In this document: in pieces, positions 58,840 to 64,000 of the stretch
How positions within the stretch are numbered: the first letter of the stretch is position 1
Layout: each line of letters begins with the position of its first letter
Origin: WJKR01 sp964556395
GTDB taxonomy: Archaea; Nanobdellota; Nanobdellia; Woesearchaeales; WJKR01
Length of the DNA stretch: 64,000 nt
Reading direction: 5' to 3'
Assembly: GCA_964556395.1 (NCBI GenBank)
Contig: CAZKVR010000001.1
Span: forward strand, 62,001-126,000
Position numbers and translations under genes: made by a program
Notes under the pieces: model-generated
The model's input: the letters and a program-made list of their open reading frames with translations, nothing else
The model's database searches: none
Told to the model about the DNA's origin: nothing

Positions 58840-59406
58840 TTATGAAGGGTATTCGCACAGGGAGCAGCGCTCTCCGTCGTCGATGAGACTGATGAGTTCG
58901 CGCCTCATATCCTCGTATTCTTCCTCCTCGGAACGGGAGGGGATGTCTGCTTGTATCAGGACTTCCCTGAGTGTCTTGCCGTCTAGATCTATCAGACGCT
59001 TGTAGCCAGCGGTGAACCTCAAGGCTGTGCAGAGGTCGAAGCCGAAACCTTCCCGTTCGCATATCTCGACATCTGATGCTTCAGGCCGTACTTGGATGTA
59101 CTTGTCGAGCAGTTCTTCCTCCAGTTCCCTTTCCGCTATCCCTTCAAGGATCGATTCCGCTTGTTCTAGGGTTATGGGGAAATCTGGGTCAGCCCCGGAG
59201 GCTTCTCGTATGCGGCTCTTGAGTTCTAGCCACAGATTCTCGACTTCCTCTTCTTTTTTACCTGTCAACGCTGCGATGTCTTTGATAGTCGTCAGTTTTC
59301 CTTCAGTGAACATCATGCTGGCGACTTGCCTTTTGCGGTCGTGTGCTTGCGGGTCTTCGAACCCTCGTAGCTTGTCAAGTATGTTTATTATCCTTATCGT
59401 TTCCAT
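58840..59406 (-). CDS. Hypothetical protein with helix-turn-helix-like segment
   Basis: 188 residues from ATG 59406, chosen because AAAAAAAACAAGATT directly precedes it. The segment GKLTTIKDIAALTGKKEEEV (about 40-59) looks like a helix-turn-helix of a DNA-binding fold. A C-terminal C-x2-C (CSLCE) could bind metal. Overall acidic. Possibly a regulator of the surrounding operon; inference. Confidence 0.55.
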   Translation of the reverse strand: METIRIINILDKLRGFEDPQAHDRKRQVASMMFTEGKLTTIKDIAALTGKKEEEVENLWLELKSRIREASGADPDFPITLEQAESILEGIAERELEEELLDKYIQVRPEASDVEICEREGFGFDLCTALRFTAGYKRLIDLDGKTLREVLIQADIPSRSEEEEYEDMRRELISLIDDGERCSLCEYPS

Positions 59407-59870
59407 AATCTTGTTTTTTTTGGTTGCGGATTTTTTTTCATTATTCTTGATAGAGTCCTCCATATCGATTTCTCGGGTTTTTTCCGAGGCGGTATCCATA
59501 AGAGGACTCCTAGCAGCCAGGAGATTCCCAGCGAGATTATCGTGGTCAGCACCGATGGCACGTCCTCAGTGTTCTCAGTCATGAAAGATTCTGAGAGGAA
59601 GTAAGAGGCAGACCATACGAGCGCCACCAAGAGTATGAGGTTCCATAGGATGACGCCTTGGAGGGCTAGCATGTTCTTCCAACGCTCCCATCTTTGTGAT
59701 TCCTCCATCCATAAGGCCTTCAACAAAGGGTTTGACGAGCATATTGTTATCGAACCTAGAGTTATGAGGAATCCGGTGAGGAAACTCTCTACGCCCAGCC
59801 ATATCGACAGGGCTACAGGTATTGTTATTGTGGCGGTCATTGCGGACCACAGTAAAGATGTTCTTTTCAT
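59394..59870 (-). CDS. Four-TM membrane protein
   Basis: 158 residues with four helices (about 7-24, 30-50, 65-90, 105-127) and a basic tail. Its 3' end overlaps the next gene by 13 bases. AACAAGACT precedes the ATG. Not recognised. Confidence 0.6.
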   Translation of the reverse strand: MKRTSLLWSAMTATITIPVALSIWLGVESFLTGFLITLGSITICSSNPLLKALWMEESQRWERWKNMLALQGVILWNLILLVALVWSASYFLSESFMTENTEDVPSVLTTIISLGISWLLGVLLWIPPRKKPEKSIWRTLSRIMKKNPQPKKTRLWKR

Positions 59871-59993
59871 AGTCTTGTTTTGTTTTATTTTGTGAAACCT
59901 CTCCGGAGTCTCCGGAGCGGGGTTTAGTCGGATCGTCGCTCTTGACAGGGTTTTTTGCGGACCTTTTTCTGGAGATGTTGAACACGTATCCGG

Positions 59994-60410
59994 CTATAGG
60001 TTCTCTTCGTAACGGTAACCGTAGCGGGTCTCTACGGGCTCTTCTTCCAATAAGAGGGAAACCGTTCTTGTGAGATAATCCTCTTCTCCCAGCAGGACCA
60101 CTTGTTTCACTCGTTCCCTTGTTCTTGAGTCACTTACTTTCGCTCGCAGCCATAGGGCCAGATTGAGCTTTTGTCCTTCTGACGCTTCGACAGGTTTCAT
60201 CCTTTCTGTGAGAAAGATTGTTGAGAAACTCCAGATATAATTTTTGAACTCTTCCATGGCTTTGAAAGCCATCTCGTTCCCCTGCTCGACGAAGAGCAGT
60301 ATGTCATTTTTTTCGAGTTCTTCCAGCGCATACTTAACAGTCTCTTTGATCTCTTGGTATCGCTGTGCGGTTCCTGTTTTTTTACTTAATCGTAAGATAA
60401 TGGTGCACAT
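59994..60410 (-). CDS. Hypothetical cytoplasmic protein
   Basis: 138 residues, helical, without a membrane segment (YQEIKETVKYALEELEKNDI). AAACAAAAAAGCTT precedes the ATG. About 120 bases follow the stop before the next start, and hold only an A-rich leader. Not recognised. Confidence 0.55.
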   Translation of the reverse strand: MCTIILRLSKKTGTAQRYQEIKETVKYALEELEKNDILLFVEQGNEMAFKAMEEFKNYIWSFSTIFLTERMKPVEASEGQKLNLALWLRAKVSDSRTRERVKQVVLLGEEDYLTRTVSLLLEEEPVETRYGYRYEENL

Positions 60411-60428
60411 AAGCTTTTTTGTTTTGTT

Positions 60429-60767
60429 TCAAATTGATTTTTCTTTTCCTGTATCCTGACGCTTCTCCCGATCAGGACATGATAGTGTTACAGTTGCCAA
60501 CATTAGCAGAACGAACAATGCTAACAGCAACAACACCATCCCTGTCAAGGCATAGGACGTGAAGGTGTACAGTATGTCGACTAGGACATTCGTATTTCCT
60601 CGCTGCGGGAGTTCTATCAGATCAGGGATAGATGTTCCACGGAGCGCCATGACGATGCTCGCCCCTATTACGAGGGAGAGCAGCGGCGCGATGATGAGAA
60701 TAGCATGTCGATGAAGACGCGCTATCAAACCTCTGATTCCATCGCATAGTTTTTCTTGGTTCATCAT
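60429..60767 (-). CDS. Two-TM membrane protein
   Basis: 112 residues, helices near 20-42 and 70-97 with a short outer loop (about 43-66), and a charged tail. Its start overlaps the preceding stop (ATGATGA). Not recognised. Confidence 0.55.
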   Translation of the reverse strand: MMNQEKLCDGIRGLIARLHRHAILIIAPLLSLVIGASIVMALRGTSIPDLIELPQRGNTNVLVDILYTFTSYALTGMVLLLLALFVLLMLATVTLSCPDREKRQDTGKEKSI

Positions 60768-61240
60768 AGTATTATCCTTTTTACGGTTAATGGTATCCTT
60801 TCATCGGAGACCTTCTGCTCGTAACGCATGATGTGCTTGTGCAGGATTGCTTCCGATAAGGGATATCTTAGGACGATTTTTTGGAGCAAGGTTCTTTTTT
60901 CCCACGAGATGTACGGGGTGCCGAGGAGGATTATCATCCGCCAGCGTATTTCCTGATCAGAAGTCATAATTTTCTCCTCGATCGTCGTGAACTCGCTCCC
61001 GACCTTCAACTGGTAATATCGAATACGGAGTTTTCCGTCGCACCTATTTCTGAGGCTCTTACAGAGACCTCTGAGGAACGAGCGTTGGGCCTTCCTTAAT
61101 ATTTGATTGTGATCCATATCATTTGTTTGAATAGTAATGAAAAAATCTTTTTCTACAGGTCGCGTCAGGATCAGGCACTTGAGTCCACGCCACAACATTG
61201 GGCCTTCAATTTTACAGTTGTCGTCATCTGAGTTCGACAT
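60764..61240 (-). CDS. Hypothetical protein
   Basis: 158 residues, basic, no membrane helix. A second in-frame ATG near 61118, preceded by AAACAAATGAT, is an alternative start that would remove about 41 residues. Follows the upstream gene by about 20 bases. Not recognised. Confidence 0.5.
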   Translation of the reverse strand: MSNSDDDNCKIEGPMLWRGLKCLILTRPVEKDFFITIQTNDMDHNQILRKAQRSFLRGLCKSLRNRCDGKLRIRYYQLKVGSEFTTIEEKIMTSDQEIRWRMIILLGTPYISWEKRTLLQKIVLRYPLSEAILHKHIMRYEQKVSDERIPLTVKRIIL

Positions 61241-61261
61241 TCTCTGTTTTTTCTCTTGTCC

Positions 61262-61753
61262 TTACCGTCCTTTCTTGTTCGACATCTTTTTTTCAGGGCG
61301 AGTTTCCATGCACCTCATGACCCGATAGCGCATGGGCAAAGGCCGTTCAATCCCTTTGAGATTTACGGCCAACCATGACGTGATACTTTTGAACCCCTGA
61401 TAATAGTGCATTACTGCCTGGAGGAGTTCTTCGCCATCGTTGGCGGTCACCTCCCGGTAATAGACTAGCTTGTCATAGATCCCGTCATCTTCCGTCGAGG
61501 CGTAGTGGAACTCCTCATAGTAGTCATTCCCAGTGAGTTTTTTCATTCTGATGATATCGAATGAACCGTCTTTGTCAGTATCAGTGTAGCGTTTGTATAT
61601 CGTCTTTTCCACTAAGCCACGGTCTGATATGACGACTATAGAGTCCAAGCGGGTCTCAGTAAGCCTCAACAAGTATGTAGAGGTATCCTTTTCCTGTGCT
61701 GAAGTCCAGAGTGAGACCGCTGACAACACCATTATAATTATTGTTTTTCTCAT
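61262..61753 (-). CDS. Secreted protein with Bacteroidota-like signal
   Basis: 163 residues from ATG 61753, a signal peptide ending WTSA-QEKD (cleavage before Gln, about residue 20), then a domain with DTDKDGSFDI (about 73-82), a calcium-loop-like Asp run. Start context CCGATATGAG. The longer frame at 61939 is rejected. Not recognised. Confidence 0.6.
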   Translation of the reverse strand: MRKTIIIMVLSAVSLWTSAQEKDTSTYLLRLTETRLDSIVVISDRGLVEKTIYKRYTDTDKDGSFDIIRMKKLTGNDYYEEFHYASTEDDGIYDKLVYYREVTANDGEELLQAVMHYYQGFKSITSWLAVNLKGIERPLPMRYRVMRCMETRPEKKMSNKKGR

Positions 61754-61821
61754 ATCGGCTATTTTTTTGGGTGACATCGACCGCTTCACGGATTCTCCGT
61801 CTGCGGCTTTTCGAACGCGGT

Positions 61822-62550
61822 TCATCCCAAGACGTTCAGGAGACCATCCCAGCGTTTGAGGAAGAAAGGGAGTGAGGTCGTCATCGGTCCTGAGAGGTCG
61901 TCCTCCTCTGATGCATGATGTTCGTCCTTTACGCCCCAAGAGTTTGAGCGGTCATTCCATACGATGGTGTAGAGGTGTGAACCTGATTCTTCTAACAGGT
62001 CTCCGCAGTATAGAGGCTTGCCTCTATATTTGTAACCGGTCTCCATACCTTTCGCTGGTCGTTCTCGCCATTCAAGTCTTGAGAGGAGAATCGCCCTCAC
62101 GTAGGGGTCTATGACTGTGAGCGTCCCTTTCTTCTGGTTTATCGCCTTGAGCTGCCTTCGTGACGTGCTCTCGATCCATGTCGCAAGGGGGTAGCCACGG
62201 AGGCTTTCCAGGTTATAGGGTATCTCTGACTCCCATATGTGCAGGGGGTTGTTGAGTATCGCATACGCGGTTGAGGGGAGGTAGATATCCCTTGTCAAGC
62301 GTTTCCGATAAAATGTGGGAAATCTTCTCTTGATGACCCACGGTATCTTATCGAGAACGTATGATACCCCATATAACAGTGAGAGCGATAGTATGATGAC
62401 TATCGGACCTGCTACGAGCATTCCTTGGGACTGGTATAACAACCTGCCAAGGACGATCCATGTGACGGCTATGAGCATTACGGCCAATACTGGTACGAGC
62501 ATCATGAGCGCCGTCTTTTCAGGCATTCTTCTTCTTATTATCTTCTTCAT
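61822..62550 (-). CDS. Two-TM membrane protein with cytoplasmic domain
   Basis: 242 residues: two helices (about 14-36 and 43-62), then a soluble domain (about 90-235). The start overlaps the stop of the STAS gene (ATGA). Not recognised. Confidence 0.6.
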   Translation of the reverse strand: MKKIIRRRMPEKTALMMLVPVLAVMLIAVTWIVLGRLLYQSQGMLVAGPIVIILSLSLLYGVSYVLDKIPWVIKRRFPTFYRKRLTRDIYLPSTAYAILNNPLHIWESEIPYNLESLRGYPLATWIESTSRRQLKAINQKKGTLTVIDPYVRAILLSRLEWRERPAKGMETGYKYRGKPLYCGDLLEESGSHLYTIVWNDRSNSWGVKDEHHASEEDDLSGPMTTSLPFFLKRWDGLLNVLG

Positions 62551-62972
62551 TTTCGCGAATTTTTATGTTCTTGTCCGATACTTATTCTGGTGAGGTATTC
62601 TTCTGCCTGTTCTTTCGAGCAGACCAGTTCTGGAAGCCCATCAAGATTCATGAACTGGAGGTATTTCCAGAGCTTTGGGGACGGCATCAGATACATCCTT
62701 GTCGCTCTCGTAACCGACCTGAAGAGGCGGCTGCAAAGTAGGATGGCGTGCATGCCGTAGAGGTCTATGCTCTCGACTCCTGTGAGGTCGAGGATTATAG
62801 GGATGTTTCTCTTCATGGTTGCGGAAGCTTCCACGAATTCGGACTTGAAGAGTTTTAAGTCCTGATTGTTGTTCTTATCGCCGTTCGTCAGAGCGGCTCC
62901 GGGGGCGACCTCTAGTATAGCGTAGAGCATGCCGTCACCCGTCTTCGAGTATGATTCTGTTAGTATCCTCAT
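62547..62972 (-). CDS. STAS-domain-like protein
   Basis: 141 residues. The pattern IPIILDLTGVESIDLYGMHA (about 54-73), strand-Asp-loop-helix, followed by LLCSRLF and a later strand, matches STAS domains of the anti-sigma-factor-antagonist type (usual D-(L/F)-S-x-V-x-x-(I/M)-D-S). Gly replaces the usual phosphorylated Ser (S-I-D-L rather than I-D-S), so classical phospho-control may be absent. Both ends overlap membrane-protein genes by four bases. Confidence 0.6.
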   Translation of the reverse strand: MRILTESYSKTGDGMLYAILEVAPGAALTNGDKNNNQDLKLFKSEFVEASATMKRNIPIILDLTGVESIDLYGMHAILLCSRLFRSVTRATRMYLMPSPKLWKYLQFMNLDGLPELVCSKEQAEEYLTRISIGQEHKNSRK

Positions 62973-63469
62973 TTCTTATGCTGGTTTTGGGTTTGTAATC
63001 TTTCTTTTTTCATCTTCGATAACCATCGGGCGTGCCGCTTCATCTTCTTAATCTCTTTTGACAATAGTAGCAGAAGCCCGACGATGATTATCGGGGCGAG
63101 CCAAGAGTGGATCGATGGCGGCATGGCCGAAGGTTTCAGCATCGGCATGCAGATCACCAGCAAGGAGTAGGTGATGCTGCAGAAATGTATCCTGAAGAAT
63201 GTTCCTTCAGCTCTCATGCGAGGCGTCTTCCTCGGTATGAAGACTGGTACGAGTATGAGAAGGAGGAACATGGTCAGCGATGACTTCATCCAGGAAAGTT
63301 CGTCATATGTCAATACGACGGTCAACCCGACGAAGGCGCATAGCATTCCGGAGAATGCGTCTGTTCTTCGGTGCTTCTTGATGACTTTGTGTATTCCGAA
63401 GAATTTGAAGAAGTAGAAACCGAGCAATATAGTTATTATAAATACAAATATGGTTATGGGCAGAGACAT
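62969..63469 (-). CDS. Membrane protein
   Basis: 166 residues with about four helices (5-25, 42-58, 65-80, 97-142) and a very basic tail. The stop overlaps the STAS start, so they are translated together. Not recognised. Confidence 0.6.
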   Translation of the reverse strand: MSLPITIFVFIITILLGFYFFKFFGIHKVIKKHRRTDAFSGMLCAFVGLTVVLTYDELSWMKSSLTMFLLLILVPVFIPRKTPRMRAEGTFFRIHFCSITYSLLVICMPMLKPSAMPPSIHSWLAPIIIVGLLLLLSKEIKKMKRHARWLSKMKKERLQTQNQHKK

Positions 63470-63487
63470 TCGTGTTCCTTTCGGTTT

Positions 63488-63994
63488 TTAGGTGTTTGTC
63501 AGTGATTCTCGTAATAGCTGGGAAACGTCTCTTAGGCGTTGGACGCTTCTAGCGACGTACTTCTTGGCATGGTGGTCGTGTATCACATGCCAGACGGTAA
63601 AATCCCCTTGGATTCTGTGGTTCTCGGCGAGGGTTCGGTACTTGAGCCAGTAGGAGACTTTTCTCCAAGGCACTCCTAGTTCAGGGTCTCCTATGTAGAT
63701 GGTCTCCCCAGTGATATCTTCAAGGTCCGGGGATTCCAGGTAGGGTGAACGTATGATATCGATCGTTTCCGTCCTGAGCATCCTTAGAGGGGGCAGAATC
63801 GTTGACAGCCGGAGATTCTCTGCGTTCTTGATGAGGTCTGCTAGACCTTCTTCCCGTTCCAAGTGTAAGGCTGTCTTCAGCAGTTCGAGAAGGGACTGTA
63901 TCTTGTTGTCCTCGTCCTCGATAGCCAATAGTCTTATGTCGAGGCCTGTCAGGAGTTCTGAGAGGTCCTCTTTGAATAGTTGTTTCTCGTCCAT
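63488..63994 (-). CDS. Hypothetical cytoplasmic protein
   Basis: 168 residues, Leu- and Glu-rich helices in the first half (LLELLKTALHLEREEGLADL), mixed afterwards. It starts six bases from the window end, so its promoter lies outside. Not recognised. Confidence 0.55.
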   Translation of the reverse strand: MDEKQLFKEDLSELLTGLDIRLLAIEDEDNKIQSLLELLKTALHLEREEGLADLIKNAENLRLSTILPPLRMLRTETIDIIRSPYLESPDLEDITGETIYIGDPELGVPWRKVSYWLKYRTLAENHRIQGDFTVWHVIHDHHAKKYVARSVQRLRDVSQLLRESLTNT

Positions 63995-64000
63995 TTTTTA

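Noticed and set aside
59575..59985. 136-codon frame continuing after the stop at 59994
   Set aside because: Only its first 40 codons look protein-like; the rest overlaps the well supported four-TM gene at 59394-59870, whose A-rich leader lies here.
1..64000. CRISPR array
   Set aside because: No regularly spaced direct repeats were seen; the only repeated units are the short intergenic cassettes near 46.8-49.3 kb.

Overview
The window has two unlike parts. Positions 1 to about 46.6 kb are archaeal. Evidence: an archaeal information-processing set (topoisomerase VI A and B, small replication factor C subunit, proteasome-activating nucleotidase, RIO kinase, Pno1/Dim2-type KH protein, archaeal/eukaryal-type GlyRS and TyrRS, AsnRS, translin), many genes with a TATA-like box 25-31 nt before the start codon (leaderless transcripts), an intein, and an intron-bearing tRNA. 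Fairly high GC, short intergenic spaces and many membrane or lipoprotein genes of unknown family fit a small-genome (DPANN-like) archaeon, but I cannot fix the phylum from this sequence. Ten Ns at 36915-36924 show that this is a scaffolded assembly.

Archaeal part by region. 1-11 kb: a thioredoxin/DsbD-like membrane protein cut by the left edge, a membrane-bound winged-helix regulator, AsnRS, a bacterial-type tRNA-guanine transglycosylase, a YbaK-type deacylase, a CDGSH iron-sulfur protein, a bacterial-type AspRS, a metallo-beta-lactamase-fold hydrolase, NAD(P)H-hydrate dehydratase and translin. 11.2-19.2 kb: a type IV-filament-like module (secretion ATPase, large TadC/FlaJ-like platform, three related 4-TM proteins, two coiled-coil proteins, a 2-TM protein). 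19.2-19.35 kb: tRNA-Phe(GAA) with two 34-nt introns at non-canonical sites. 19.4-30 kb: three LAGLIDADG elements interspersed with GlyRS, RIO1, KH and Top6 genes; one is an intein inside Top6B. 30-32.7 kb: 6-phosphogluconolactonase, SufS, DUF429. 32.7-39.9 kb: a surface-protein cluster with a Cys/Asp-repeat anchored protein, a polytopic protein and three tandem paralogous lipoproteins. 40-46.6 kb: HD hydrolase, RfcS, PRC-barrel protein, Cas4-like nuclease, TyrRS, PAN without the usual C-terminal HbYX motif, and patatin.

From about 46.7 kb to the right edge every gene lies on the minus strand and the style changes: hairpin-plus-U-tract terminators, AT-rich leaders that mostly lack Shine-Dalgarno sites, signal peptides cleaved before Gln (SAQ, ASQ, LGQ), an outer-membrane beta-barrel-like protein, a bacterial thymidylate synthase and about 25 proteins I do not recognise. 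This looks like Bacteroidota or a Bacteroidota phage/plasmid, not archaeal. Either the contig is chimeric at about 46.64-46.78 kb or bacterial DNA has been inserted. The left end of this block carries a terminator/leader cassette with no gene after it, so the break is abrupt. Three genes near it carry an internal stop or frameshift before their terminator or the next gene.

Best candidates for undescribed biology: the filament-like module at 11.2-19.2 kb, the paralogous lipoprotein cluster at 32.7-39.9 kb, the doubly interrupted tRNA-Phe with a homing-endonuclease gene beside it, and the foreign envelope-protein operon at 54.6-64 kb.
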